Source: Aurantimonas sp. Leaf443 (GTDB lineage: Bacteria; Pseudomonadota; Alphaproteobacteria; Rhizobiales; Rhizobiaceae). From it: a stretch of DNA of 64,000 bases. Shown here piece after piece: positions 16,920 to 26,323 of the stretch (positions are counted from its first letter, which is position 1; each line of letters begins with the position of its first letter). The notes under the pieces were generated by a model. It saw only the letters and a program-made list of their open reading frames with translations, searched no databases and was not told where the DNA came from. Position numbers and translations under genes: made by a program. The stretch is from positions 2,537-66,536 of the forward strand of contig NZ_LMRD01000001.1 of the NCBI RefSeq assembly GCF_001425575.1. Direction: 5' to 3'.

Positions 16920-18068
16920 TCAAGCGCGAAGAGGACGGTCGGTCGGGAGGCCGGTCCCCGCAAGCCCCGCCTCGTTCAGGAGGCAGAGGCCCTTGCCCGC
17001 CGCCTTCGCCGCATACAGTTCCTTGTCGGCCAGGACCATCATCGATGTCAGGTCGGCATTCGAGCCGCCGAGCGTGGCGCCGATGCTCACGCCGACGCGC
17101 GCCAGGGCGCCGGGCTCTATCTCGTAGGGCGTTCCGATCGCGACGATGAGCCGGGCGCCGAGATGGCGAACGGCTTCGGCGCCGTTCTCCTGGAAGAGAA
17201 CGAGAAACTCGTCCCCGCCCAGCCGGCAGGCGACGGCGTCCGGTCCGACCGTCGCCGTCAAGCGGTGGCTGACCTGCTGAAGAAGGATGTCGCCGGCGCG
17301 ATGTCCGAGCGAATCGTTCACCTGCTTGAAGCCGTCGAGGTCGAGATACAGGAGCGCCGGCTGCACACCCTTCGTCCGCAGACGCTCGAAGGCGTTTTCC
17401 AGCCCCCGGCGGTTGAGGAGACCGGTCAGCGGGTCTCGGAAGGACTGTGTCCGGCTTTCGATCTCGGCGGTGATGGCGCGAACGGTGAGGCGACGCTGCT
17501 GCTCGATCATGGTCATGTTCATCAGGACGAACATGATGCCTTGGATGGCGATGAGGGGGATGAATTCCGGATAGAGGAAGCCGAAGCTGGCCTTGAAGCT
17601 GAGGTCGATCATCAGAACCTGCGCCATCGCATAGCGTGGAGCGGCGAAATTGCGCCCGATGATGCTTCCGATCGCCGCAAGGCTCGATGCCAGCACGATG
17701 ATCGTCGTCGGAATGTCGTGGAACAGGACCACGGTCGTGATCGTCGCGGCCTGGTTCAAGGCCCAGGCGAGACCGACCGCGAAGAAGGCATCTGTCCGCA
17801 TGCCCTTGTTCCGCAGGGTGACGAGCCGGGCGGCCAGGATCAGCACTTCCGCCGCTGCGAGAACGAGGAAGATCGGATCGCCGATGCGGTGGAAGGCGAC
17901 CAGGATGACCGCGATGGAGTTCAGCGCGCCGAGCACGAAGGGCTTGGGGTCGCTGAAGAACATCGCCCCCAGCCGCTTGCGCACCTCCGGTGGCAGTGCG
18001 GGATCGATGGTCGAAATCCAGCGCAGCGGCGCGATGCGCGGTATCTCGTAGGTCGATGACCCCGGCAT
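16920..18068 (-). CDS. Membrane diguanylate cyclase (GGDEF)
   Basis: A 382-residue protein expected to make cyclic di-GMP. Residues about 45-190 contain around six hydrophobic helices, probably a membrane sensor. The GGDEF domain follows: DPLTGLLNRRG near 213-223, the substrate loop LYLDLDGFKQVNDSLGH and an intact LGGDEF motif. The usual RxxD inhibitory site upstream of the motif reads VGPD, so product inhibition is probably absent. No EAL domain is present. It stands alone, with intergenic gaps on both sides, upstream of the exopolysaccharide locus, which is a typical c-di-GMP output. Confidence 0.9.
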   Translation of the reverse strand: MPGSSTYEIPRIAPLRWISTIDPALPPEVRKRLGAMFFSDPKPFVLGALNSIAVILVAFHRIGDPIFLVLAAAEVLILAARLVTLRNKGMRTDAFFAVGLAWALNQAATITTVVLFHDIPTTIIVLASSLAAIGSIIGRNFAAPRYAMAQVLMIDLSFKASFGFLYPEFIPLIAIQGIMFVLMNMTMIEQQRRLTVRAITAEIESRTQSFRDPLTGLLNRRGLENAFERLRTKGVQPALLYLDLDGFKQVNDSLGHRAGDILLQQVSHRLTATVGPDAVACRLGGDEFLVLFQENGAEAVRHLGARLIVAIGTPYEIEPGALARVGVSIGATLGGSNADLTSMMVLADKELYAAKAAGKGLCLLNEAGLAGTGLPTDRPLRA

Positions 18069-18262
18069 TTCGATCTCCCTGACTGTGGCGCCATGTTAAA
18101 CGAGGCTGATTGAAGACTGAATAACGGGGTCCGGCGTCGCGGAACCGATCGTGTCGAGAAGGCGACCGACCGGCGCGGGCTCGTGACGGCCGCTCCTGGA
18201 ACCGGACGGTCGGACCATCCGCCCGACGTCCCCGCCGGCGATCCCTGTGCCCGCGCCCCGCC

Positions 18263-19576
18263 TCACGCGCCGCGCGCGACCCCGTGCCGGGCGAGAAGCC
18301 GCAATCCGACGACCGAGATCCACGTCGCCATCCAGATCGGGTTGGCGCGCTCGAAGAGGAAGCTTTCCAGGAAGGAGTTGAGGAGGAGGTAGGTCAGGCT
18401 CATCAGGAACATATCGGCCAGCCGCTCGCGCTCGGGCTCGGCGGGGATGGCGAGGAAGTCCTTGAGCGGCAGGAGCACGAGCATCAGGGCGGTGAGCGCG
18501 AGGCCCGGCCAGCCGAGCACGATGGCGATGTCGAGATAGCCGTTGTGGCCGTTCGGGCTGTTGCGCGTGTCCCAGGCCAGTTCGAAGTCGCGCTCGGCCT
18601 GGTAGACCGTGTCGGTCTGCCAGAACGAGTTGAGGCCGAAGCCCAGCCATTGGTGCTCGCGCGAGAGTTCCAGCGCGTAGCGCCAGAGGTCCGTGCGGCC
18701 GGTGAAGGTCGTGCCCGGCAGGATCGCCTGCAGGATGGAATCGAGGACGGGCGAGAGCACCGTGCCGAGCGTCAGGAGGCCCATCGCCACGACGGCGCAC
18801 AGGATGACGGCGGCCGGCAGGAGGCGCCCGCCCAGCGTGCGCAGGGGAAGGACGATGAAGGCGACGGCCGGCAGCAGCGCCATCGAGGTCTTCGAGCCGG
18901 TCTTCAGGACGAAGAGGGCGCAGGCGAGCGCCACCAAGAGACCGAAGGCGCGCCAGCCCGTGCGGTAGAGATACAGGCCGTAGAAGAAGAAGGCGCCCAT
19001 CATGGCGCCGGCGACGTTCTTGTGGCTGTAGAGCCCGCGCCAGAGGCCGGCCTGCTCGGGATCGGCCTCGCCCGCCGTGTGCTTGGCAAGGTCCGGCAGG
19101 AGCGCGAGCCCGCCATAGGACAGGACGAGGACGACCGTCAGCATCACGGCGAGCGCGAGGCGGAAGTCGCGCGCCGTGCGCGGCAGGCAGAGCGCGCCCG
19201 TCGCCGCGACCATCGCCAGGATCACGAAGGTCGCCGTGCGCAGCGCGTTCTCGGGATGGCCGGCCAAGGCGGCGGTGAGGACGATCCAGCCGCCCATGAC
19301 GAGCCAGGTCGGGCGCAGGAGCGAGAGCGCGACGGCGCGGTCGGTGAAGAGCATGTGGCCGGCCAGCGCGAGCGCCGCGAGCGTCGAATAGCCGAGCTGG
19401 TTGACGAGGTCGCCCGCGTCCTTGTTGCCCTCGAAGGAGATGGTGAAGGGCGTCAGCGTCACCATCAGCGCGCACAGCGCGATGCAGCCGAGCGTCAGGC
19501 GCGCAAGGTCGAGCCGCGCCGTGGCGCCGGGCGCGGGAAACGCCTCAGTTCTGTTCGGGACGGCGATATTGCTCAT
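18263..19576 (-). CDS. O-antigen ligase/polymerase family protein (ExoQ/Wzy-like)
   Basis: A 437-residue integral membrane protein with about 11 hydrophobic helices and the conserved GLYSHKNVAGAMM segment near residue 175 followed by a periplasmic loop, as in ExoQ and Wzy-type polymerases that join repeat units of exopolysaccharide. The ATG overlaps the end of the upstream glycosyltransferase gene by 32 bases; no closer alternative start is available. It is the last gene of a two-gene minus-strand unit with that glycosyltransferase. Confidence 0.85.
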   Translation of the reverse strand: MSNIAVPNRTEAFPAPGATARLDLARLTLGCIALCALMVTLTPFTISFEGNKDAGDLVNQLGYSTLAALALAGHMLFTDRAVALSLLRPTWLVMGGWIVLTAALAGHPENALRTATFVILAMVAATGALCLPRTARDFRLALAVMLTVVLVLSYGGLALLPDLAKHTAGEADPEQAGLWRGLYSHKNVAGAMMGAFFFYGLYLYRTGWRAFGLLVALACALFVLKTGSKTSMALLPAVAFIVLPLRTLGGRLLPAAVILCAVVAMGLLTLGTVLSPVLDSILQAILPGTTFTGRTDLWRYALELSREHQWLGFGLNSFWQTDTVYQAERDFELAWDTRNSPNGHNGYLDIAIVLGWPGLALTALMLVLLPLKDFLAIPAEPERERLADMFLMSLTYLLLNSFLESFLFERANPIWMATWISVVGLRLLARHGVARGA

Positions 19577-20528
19577 TGACGATGCCGAACTCCGCCATCA
19601 GGCGCCCGACGGCGACCTGCATCGGATAGAGGCCGATGACCGGCGAACCGCTCTTCAGGGCCAGGAGCGCCGCCCGCAAGGGGGAGGCGGCGAGGAGCGC
19701 GCCGCTCTTGGCGAGCCGCTGCAGCGTGGCCGGGGCCGCCCCCGCGCCGCGCCGGCGCTCGATGATCGAGGAGAGCGCGCCGTTGCGCAGCGCCCGCGCG
19801 TTCAGCCAGGAGAATTCCAGGCGCCGGCGCGGCGTCGTCTCCAGGACGCGCGCCTCGCGGCACCAGCCGAAGGAGAAGCCGGCCCGCGCGCAGCGCGAGT
19901 AGAAGTCGCTGTCGCCGCCGCCGATGAAGTTGAAGGCGGTGTCGAGGAAGGGCGCGCCCATCCTCTCGAGCACGGCGCGGGCGATGACGACGTTGCCGGA
20001 GGAGAAGAGGATCGGCACCGGCCCGGTCGCCTCGTAATGGGCCTGGAAGACCGGGTGGCGCGACAGATGCGTCTGCGCCACGCCGTCGAACACGGCCACC
20101 TGCGGGCCGCCGACGATGTCCGCCGGCAGGCGCTCGGCGGTGGAGACGAGCGTTTCCAGCCAGTCCGGCTCGGCGATCTCGTCGTCGTCGATGACGAGGA
20201 GATGGGTCATGTCGGGAAATTCGGCGAGGGCCGTCGACCAGCCGGCATTGTAGGCCGAGCAGTTGCCGCGCTCGTGCGCGACGAGCGAGAGGCCCCGCAT
20301 GCGCCCCTCGGCCAAAACGGCGCGCGCCACGGCGAGGCCCTCCAGGCGCTCGTCGTCGTTCTCCATCACGATCACGGCGAAGCGGCGGTCGGTGGCCTGG
20401 GCGGCGAGCGAGGCGAGGGTGAGGCGCAGATGGTCCGGCCGGCGGAACGTCGGCAGGGTCACGACGCAGGTCACGCCCGCGGCCGAAAGGCCGGGCGAAC
20501 GCGCTTCGATGGTGATCCTGTCGGCCAA
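19545..20528 (-). CDS. Family 2 glycosyltransferase
   Basis: A 327-residue GT-A fold inverting transferase, predicted to add a sugar to the lipid-linked repeat unit in the cytosol. It has VVTLPTFRRPDHL at the N terminus, the DxD-type metal site LLVIDDDEIAE and a later FIGGGDSDFYSRCARAG segment with the catalytic acidic residues. No ATG fits; the TTG at 20528 has GGGAGGA directly upstream at good spacing. It is divergent from the next glycosyltransferase gene, so the roughly 180 bases between them hold promoters in both directions. Confidence 0.88.
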   Translation of the reverse strand: MADRITIEARSPGLSAAGVTCVVTLPTFRRPDHLRLTLASLAAQATDRRFAVIVMENDDERLEGLAVARAVLAEGRMRGLSLVAHERGNCSAYNAGWSTALAEFPDMTHLLVIDDDEIAEPDWLETLVSTAERLPADIVGGPQVAVFDGVAQTHLSRHPVFQAHYEATGPVPILFSSGNVVIARAVLERMGAPFLDTAFNFIGGGDSDFYSRCARAGFSFGWCREARVLETTPRRRLEFSWLNARALRNGALSSIIERRRGAGAAPATLQRLAKSGALLAASPLRAALLALKSGSPVIGLYPMQVAVGRLMAEFGIVNEQYRRPEQN

Positions 20529-20707
20529 CCGTTCCTCCCGTCCTCGGCCGCGCCGAAGGGCGGCGGCGGTCTCGACGTCGGGCGACGCTAGCGCAGGGAG
20601 GATGAAGAAAGCGCCAAGACGGCCGGTCGCGGCGCGGCTCGGACCGCGTCGTTTGTCGCGGCCCGGTGAACCAATTCGCAATCGCACCCTGCCATGGTCG
20701 AAGGCGC

Positions 20708-21973
20708 ATGAGGCACTTTCCGGCGGCGCGCGCGATGCATCTCCTCTTCCTTTCCTCGCTGCTGCCGCAGGACAACCCTGCAAGCGGCTTCGAGATCGCC
20801 AACGCGGCGATCGTCGCCGCCTACCGGCGGCTCGGCGTGGCGGTGACGCCGGCGGGCTTCCGCCGGCCGGGCGCGCCGCCGGCGCGCGAGGGGGAGATCG
20901 ACCTCGGAAGCCTCGACATCGAGAATGCCCGCGTCTCCAAGGCGCGCAAGGCGCTCTGGGTGGCCAAGGCGCTGGCCTCCGGCCTGCCCGTCTCGGCCGC
21001 CAAGCTCACGGGGCTGGGACGCGCCGATCTCGTCGCCCGGCTCGAAAGCGCCGGCCCGCTCGACGGTCTCGTCCTCAACGCCGTGCAGATGCCCGCGGCC
21101 TATCCCTTCCTCGCGACCTGGAAACCCTCGATCTTCGTCGCGCACAATGTCGAGCACCGCTCGGCGCGCGAGAACGCGGCGGCGGCGACCGGCCGTGTGA
21201 CCCGCGTCCTCTACGCCCGCGAGGCGAGGCTCCTCGAAGCCGTGGAGGCGCGCCTGTGCGCCGCCGCGCGGGTGGTCCATACGCTGAGCCGCGAGGACAA
21301 GGCCGGCCTCGGTCTGGGGGCCGCGCCCCACTGCCTGCCGCTCGCCCTGACGATCGGGCGCCCGCAGCGCCCCGACGACGGGGTGCGCGAGCGCGACATC
21401 GGCCTCATCGGCACCTGGAGCTGGGCGCCGAACCGGCACGGGCTCGACTGGTTCGTGGCCCATGTCGCGCCGCGCCTGCCGGCGGACATGACCGTCTCCA
21501 TCGCCGGCCGCTTCGACGGCCCGCCGCCGGCCGCCCCCGCCAATGTGCGCTTCGTCGGCCGGGTGGAGGACGCGCAGGACTTCGTGCGCCGCTCGCGCGT
21601 CATCGCTCTGGCGACGCGCGGGGGCACCGGCATCCAGCTGAAGACGATCGAGACCTTCGAGGAGGGCATGCCCGCCGTCGCCACGCCCCAGGCGCTGCGC
21701 GGGGTGGACGCCCTGCCGTCCAACGTGCGCGTCGCCGAGGCGCCGGCCGACTTCGCCGCCGCCCTCGTCGCGCTCGTCGAGGCCGAGCGGCGCGGCGAGA
21801 CGATCCGCGGGGAGGGCGGCGCCTTCGCGCGGGCGCAAGGGCAGGCGCTCGACCGCGCCCTGGCGGCGGGCCTCGAGAGCTTCGGCGGGGCCGGGCGTTC
21901 GCGGCGGGCCGCCGTCCCGGCCCGCGCATGCGCGGAATCGCCCCCGCTCGCCGCCCGCGCGAGCCTGCGATGA
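20708..21973 (+). CDS. Family 4-type (GT-B) glycosyltransferase
   Basis: A 421-residue GT-B transferase: an N-terminal domain starting MHLLFLSSLLP, a conserved IFVAHNVEHRSAR segment, and a C-terminal nucleotide-sugar domain with IGTWSWAPNRHGLDWF, VRFVGRVED and GTGIQLKTIETFEEGMP. Candidate starts are the ATG at 20708 (GAAGG just before) and the ATG at 20735; the latter gives the most family-like N terminus. Its stop overlaps the next start by 4 bases (ATGA). The product likely acts early in exopolysaccharide repeat-unit assembly. Confidence 0.85.
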   Translation: MRHFPAARAMHLLFLSSLLPQDNPASGFEIANAAIVAAYRRLGVAVTPAGFRRPGAPPAREGEIDLGSLDIENARVSKARKALWVAKALASGLPVSAAKLTGLGRADLVARLESAGPLDGLVLNAVQMPAAYPFLATWKPSIFVAHNVEHRSARENAAAATGRVTRVLYAREARLLEAVEARLCAAARVVHTLSREDKAGLGLGAAPHCLPLALTIGRPQRPDDGVRERDIGLIGTWSWAPNRHGLDWFVAHVAPRLPADMTVSIAGRFDGPPPAAPANVRFVGRVEDAQDFVRRSRVIALATRGGTGIQLKTIETFEEGMPAVATPQALRGVDALPSNVRVAEAPADFAAALVALVEAERRGETIRGEGGAFARAQGQALDRALAAGLESFGGAGRSRRAAVPARACAESPPLAARASLR

Positions 21974-22767
21974 AGGCCGAGCCCCGCCTGGCGCCGTTCC
22001 GGCCGCTGCCCGTCCTCGACGGCGCCTTCCGCGCCATCGCCGGCGTGCCCATCGCCGACGCGCGCGCCGCCGACGTCGTGGCCCATCTCGAAGCCATGCT
22101 GGAGGCCGGAGCGGTCCAGCGGCTCGCCTTCCTCAACGCCCATTGCGTCAACGTCGCGCGCCGCGACGACGCCTATCGGCGCGTGCTGACGCGCTTTCTC
22201 GTCCTGCCGGACGGGATCGGCGTCGATCTCGGCGCGCTAATCCTGCACGGTGCGCCCTATACCGAGAACCTGAACGGGACCGACTTCGTGCCCCGCCTCC
22301 TGGCCGAGATCGCGCCCGGCCGGCGCGTGGCGCTCGTCGGCGGGCGCCCCGGCGTCGCGGAACGCGCGGGCCTGGCGCTGCGCCGGCTTTGCCCGGGCCA
22401 CACGATCGAGGCGGTGTCGGACGGCTATTTCGATGCCGAGGCGCGCGGGGCGCTGCTTGCGCGCCTTGCCGCCTTCAGGGCCGACATCGTCCTCGTCGCG
22501 CTCGGCGTGCCGGGGCAGGAGACCTTCATCGACACCTGGCTCGACGAGCGGCACGGGCGGCTCTTCATCGGCGTCGGCGCGCTGTTCGACTTCCTCGCCG
22601 GCGAGGTGCCGCGCGCGCCCGCCCTGGTGCGGCGCCTGCGGCTCGAATGGGCCTTCCGCCTGTCGATGGAGCCCGGCCGCCTGTTCCGCCGCTACGTCCT
22701 CGGCAATCCCGCCTTCCTTCTCGCGGTCCTGCGCGAGCGGCGCGCCCTGTGGCGCGGGCGGGCCTGA
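21970..22767 (+). CDS. WecG/TagA/CpsF family glycosyltransferase
   Basis: A 265-residue membrane-associated transferase of the GT26 family, which adds ManNAc, ManNAcA or glucosyl-type residues to lipid-linked sugars. It has the conserved NAHCVNVARRD, LNGTDFVPRL, DGYFD and ALGVPGQETFI segments, and the amphipathic tail LRLEWAFRLSMEPGRLFRRY used for membrane binding. Translation is coupled to the upstream glycosyltransferase by ATGA. Confidence 0.92.
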   Translation: MKAEPRLAPFRPLPVLDGAFRAIAGVPIADARAADVVAHLEAMLEAGAVQRLAFLNAHCVNVARRDDAYRRVLTRFLVLPDGIGVDLGALILHGAPYTENLNGTDFVPRLLAEIAPGRRVALVGGRPGVAERAGLALRRLCPGHTIEAVSDGYFDAEARGALLARLAAFRADIVLVALGVPGQETFIDTWLDERHGRLFIGVGALFDFLAGEVPRAPALVRRLRLEWAFRLSMEPGRLFRRYVLGNPAFLLAVLRERRALWRGRA

Positions 22768-22783
22768 TTTCGGAGACGACGCC

Positions 22784-23662
22784 ATGCGCACCGCCATCGT
22801 GACGGCCAGCTATCGCGGCGACTTCGAGCGCTGCAGGCTCCTGTGCGACTCGATCGACGCGCGCGTCACCGGTCACACGCGCCATCTCATCCTCGTCGAC
22901 CGCATCGACGTGCCGCTGTTCCGCAGCCTCGCCGGTCCCCGCCGCGAGATCGTCGGCGAGGCCGAGCTCTTCCCGGCCTGGCTGCGCTCCTTTCCCGACC
23001 CGACGACTTTCGGCCGGCGCCGCGTCTGGCCGACGCCCTTCGGCCCGCCCTTGCGCGGCTGGCACGTGCAGCAGCTGCGCCGCATCGCCATGGGCGGGGC
23101 GATGGCGGAGGAGGTGATGGTCTCGCTCGATTCGGACGTCGTCTTCCTCAAGCCCTTCGACGTCGGTGCCTTCCAGCGGCAGGGCCGGCTTCTCTTCCAC
23201 AAGGTGCCGAACGCGCTCGCCGCCCACGAGGAGGCCTCGCGGTCGGAACATCGCGCCTGGTCGCGCAAGGCCGGCGAGCTCCTGGGGATCGCCGCGCCCG
23301 ATGTCACCGACGAGGGCTATGTCGGCACGCTCATCGCCTGGCGCACGGACGCGGTGCGCGGTCTCCTGAAGCGCATCGAGGCGGTCTCGGGCCGAAGCTG
23401 GCTGCGGCGCCTCGGCGCCACGCGCAGCCTCTCCGAATGCACGCTCTACGGCCGCTATGTCGACGAGGTGGAGGGCCGGCCGGATCTCTACGAGCCGAGC
23501 CCGGTCAATTTCTGCCGCATGCACTGGGTGGGCGCGGCGCTGAAGGAGGGCGACCTGCGGGCCTTCGCCGAGGCGCTCGCCCCGCACGAGGTCGCCGCCG
23601 GTATCCAGTCCTTCACCGGCACCGACCCGCGGCTCATTCGCCGGGCTGCGGGGCTGGGCTGA
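22784..23662 (+). CDS. DUF6492-like protein, probable glycosyltransferase-related
   Basis: A 292-residue cytosolic protein beginning MRTAIVTASYRGDFERC, with a mid-protein SLDSDVVFLKPF segment that looks like the DxD site of a GT-A enzyme, and a conserved GWHVQQLRRIAM region. It resembles DUF6492 proteins, which sit in polysaccharide clusters and are thought to be sugar transferases; this is family recall, not proof. GGAG precedes the ATG by 9 bases. It is 16 bases after the WecG-like gene. Its 3' end overlaps the convergent flippase gene by 29 bases. Confidence 0.7.
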   Translation: MRTAIVTASYRGDFERCRLLCDSIDARVTGHTRHLILVDRIDVPLFRSLAGPRREIVGEAELFPAWLRSFPDPTTFGRRRVWPTPFGPPLRGWHVQQLRRIAMGGAMAEEVMVSLDSDVVFLKPFDVGAFQRQGRLLFHKVPNALAAHEEASRSEHRAWSRKAGELLGIAAPDVTDEGYVGTLIAWRTDAVRGLLKRIEAVSGRSWLRRLGATRSLSECTLYGRYVDEVEGRPDLYEPSPVNFCRMHWVGAALKEGDLRAFAEALAPHEVAAGIQSFTGTDPRLIRRAAGLG

Positions 23663-24938
23663 GGCTCGGCCGGCGCCGGCCGCGCGTCCAGTCGAAGGCC
23701 GCGTAGGTCGAGGCCGCCGAGACGATCCACAGCGTCAGGAAGAGGCCGTTCAGCCCGACGATCCAGTCCGCCTCGCTCGGCATGACGCGCAGGAGGAGGA
23801 CGAGGAGCCCGCCCTTGATGACGCCGACCATGGACAGGATCAGAACGCGCACCGTCGTGCGGCCGCGCGCATAGAGGAGTTCGCTCTCATATTCCACGAG
23901 GTTGCGGAAGGCCGGCACGAGGAGGGCGGAGAGGACGAGCGGGGCCGCGTCCGCCACGTTGCGGCCGAGCGCCGTCGGGAAGACGTGCAGGATCGTGCCG
24001 AGGACGAGGATGCCGAGCGTCGAGACCGCCGCGATGCCCGCCTCCATGCTCCAGCGGATGCGCCAGGCGGCCAGCCATTGCGGGCTGCGCATGATCTTCT
24101 GCACGATCATCGTGTTGAAGGAGCGCACCGGCAGGGCCGTCAGGTCCACGAGGCGCATGAGGATGGCGTAGATGCCGGCCGTCTGCGGGCCGCCGAGCGA
24201 GAGGACGAGGAGCTTGTCCATCTCGGACTGGAGGTAGAAGACGATCTCCGCGCCCGCCACCGAGATGCTGTCGCGCCAGCGCGCGCGGTAGAGGTCCGGC
24301 CGCCAGCGCAGGCGCTGGCGCGGATAGGAGGTGACCACCGCCAGGACGAGGCAGATCGCGTTGGAGACGAGATAGGCGACGGCCCAGGAGACGAGCGAAC
24401 GGTCGCCGAACCCGACGAAGGCGAGCGCGGCCAGCGCCTTCAGCCCCGAGCCCGCGATGACGAGGAGCGCGCCGCGTCCGAAGCGTCCCATCCCGTTGTT
24501 GACGATGATGACGACCTCGGTCATCCGCCAGAACAGGACCTCGGAAAGGACGATGAGGACGAAGGCGGCCGGCGCCATCTCGCCCTCGAAGATCGCGAGA
24601 TAGAAGCCGAGCGCGGCGAGCGCGACGAAGGGCAGCGACAGGGCGACGGCCGCCAGGAGCCCCGCCGTGTAGGTGCCGATCAGACGCCGGCGCTGGGTCG
24701 CCACGCGGTAGAGCGGGGAGACGAAGCCGAAGCCGGCGAGGCGCGAGAGGACGATGCCCGTGGCCGAGGCGGTGGCGAAGAGGCCGAAGTCGCCGACCGA
24801 CAGGCCGTTGGCGACGCAGACGAAATACGCCAGCGACAGGACGAGGCGCCCCGCCGAACCGCTCATCAGCCAGGCGTAGTCGACGATCGGACTTAGGTTG
24901 CCCTTAAATCTCTGCGTCCACACTCGCCGCGAGAGCAT
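23634..24938 (-). CDS. Polysaccharide flippase (Wzx/oligosaccharide flippase family)
   Basis: A 434-residue polytopic protein with about 12 to 14 hydrophobic helices throughout, in the MATE/MOP superfamily layout of Wzx transporters that flip lipid-linked repeat units across the inner membrane. It begins near VDYAWLMSGSAGRLVLSLAYF. The ATG at 24938 is preferred over an upstream extension of 38 Arg-rich residues that lacks family character. It is divergent from the glycanase gene (32 bases) and convergent, with a 29-base overlap, with the DUF6492-like gene. Confidence 0.85.
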   Translation of the reverse strand: MLSRRVWTQRFKGNLSPIVDYAWLMSGSAGRLVLSLAYFVCVANGLSVGDFGLFATASATGIVLSRLAGFGFVSPLYRVATQRRRLIGTYTAGLLAAVALSLPFVALAALGFYLAIFEGEMAPAAFVLIVLSEVLFWRMTEVVIIVNNGMGRFGRGALLVIAGSGLKALAALAFVGFGDRSLVSWAVAYLVSNAICLVLAVVTSYPRQRLRWRPDLYRARWRDSISVAGAEIVFYLQSEMDKLLVLSLGGPQTAGIYAILMRLVDLTALPVRSFNTMIVQKIMRSPQWLAAWRIRWSMEAGIAAVSTLGILVLGTILHVFPTALGRNVADAAPLVLSALLVPAFRNLVEYESELLYARGRTTVRVLILSMVGVIKGGLLVLLLRVMPSEADWIVGLNGLFLTLWIVSAASTYAAFDWTRGRRRPSLSPAPQPGE

Positions 24939-24970
24939 CCGTTCCACCCCAAAAGGCTTGGCCGAAGACC

Positions 24971-26122
24971 ATGGCGCCGAATCCCTCGACCCCCATCGCC
25001 GTCGGCGATCCCGCTCGGCGAGCGGCGGCCGGGCCCGCCGCCTCCGGGTCAACAGGTATCGCGCGAACCTTAACGCGCCGTTCAGCGCTGGCCGGCGCGG
25101 CGGCGCTTGCGGCGGGCCTTGCCCTGCCGGGGCGCGGAACCGCCCGCACGCATGCCGGCATCCCCTTCGGCGGCGCCGTGCAGGCGGAGCATTTCGACAG
25201 CGATCCGTCCTACAGGCAAGCCTTTCTCGACCATTGCGACCTCGTCATGCCGATGAACGAGCTGAAATTCTCGCTTCTGCGGCCGAACCGCGAGAGCTGG
25301 AACTTCGAGCCCGCCGACCGGCTGGTGGACTTCGCCATCGCCAACGGGCGCCTGTGCCGGGGCACGACCCATGTCTGGTACGGGGCGACGCCGGACTGGA
25401 TCACCCGGCTGGAGAGCGAGCGCGAGATCGCCGCCGCGCTCGGCGAGCACGTGGAGCGCGTGTCGGACCGCTATCGCGGCCGCGTCACGGACTGGGACGT
25501 GTGCAACGAGGTCATCGCCCACGATCCCGCCTCGGAAGGCCCCTTGCGCGACACGTTCTGGCTGCGCCGCCTCGGGCCCCGGCACATTCCCGACGCCTTC
25601 GCGCTCGCCGCGCGGGCCGACCCGTCCGCGACCCTCACCCTCAACGACTACGACCTCGAGTTCCGCGGGTCCCGATACGACCTGCGGCGCGCGACCATGC
25701 TCTCGATCGTGCGGCAGATGCAGGACCGCAACGTCCCCGTCCACCGCGTCGGCCTGCAGGCCCATCTCTACCTGGAGAAGGAGATCGACGTGGAAGGGCT
25801 CGCGCGGTTCGGGGCGGAGCTGAAGGCGCTCGGCGTCGGCCTCGTCGTCACCGAGCTCGATCTCATCGACTGGCAGATCGAGGGCGGGCCGGCCGAGCAG
25901 GACGCGGCGGCCGAGCGTTCGGTCTCGGCCTTTCTCGACGGGCTGCTCGACGCCGGCCGCCCGGCCGCCGTGGTCGCCTGGGGCATCACCGACCGCTACA
26001 GCTGGATCTCCGATGTCATGCCGCGCGAGGACGGCAAGCCCGAGCGCCCGCTGCCGCTCGACCGGGACTACCGGCCCAAGCCCTGGTACGAGACCCTGCG
26101 CCGGCGCCTCGCCACGGCCTGA
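24971..26122 (+). CDS. Secreted GH10 family glycanase (endo-1,4-beta-xylanase-like)
   Basis: A 383-residue glycoside hydrolase of family 10. A twin-arginine signal (TLTRRSALAGAAALAAGLAL, residues about 33-52) directs it to the periplasm. The TIM-barrel domain has FDSDPSYRQAFLDHCD, the substrate-site MPMNELKFS, the acid/base glutamate in DWDVCNEVI and the nucleophile glutamate in VVTELDL, so both catalytic residues are present. Its place between the flippase and copolymerase genes suggests it trims or cuts the locus's own polysaccharide rather than plant xylan. The ORF starts only 32 bases from the divergent flippase gene, so the first 30 residues may not all be translated. Confidence 0.9.
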   Translation: MAPNPSTPIAVGDPARRAAAGPAASGSTGIARTLTRRSALAGAAALAAGLALPGRGTARTHAGIPFGGAVQAEHFDSDPSYRQAFLDHCDLVMPMNELKFSLLRPNRESWNFEPADRLVDFAIANGRLCRGTTHVWYGATPDWITRLESEREIAAALGEHVERVSDRYRGRVTDWDVCNEVIAHDPASEGPLRDTFWLRRLGPRHIPDAFALAARADPSATLTLNDYDLEFRGSRYDLRRATMLSIVRQMQDRNVPVHRVGLQAHLYLEKEIDVEGLARFGAELKALGVGLVVTELDLIDWQIEGGPAEQDAAAERSVSAFLDGLLDAGRPAAVVAWGITDRYSWISDVMPREDGKPERPLPLDRDYRPKPWYETLRRRLATA

Positions 26123-26323
26123 CGGGGTGTCCGGACCGTCCGGCGGGGTCGGCCGGGCGCGCGTGCCCGACGTGGCTCGAAGCTTGCGCAGGCGTTGCCG
26201 GAGGCGCGGGGAAGTGCCGGGGCGCGCCTGTCGCAAGGCATGCTTAAGGCTTCCTTTACCATAGTGGCGGAAACCTCGTGCCGGGGCGGCGCGAGGCGGC
26301 CCGGGCGAACGGAGCGCGGCCTG

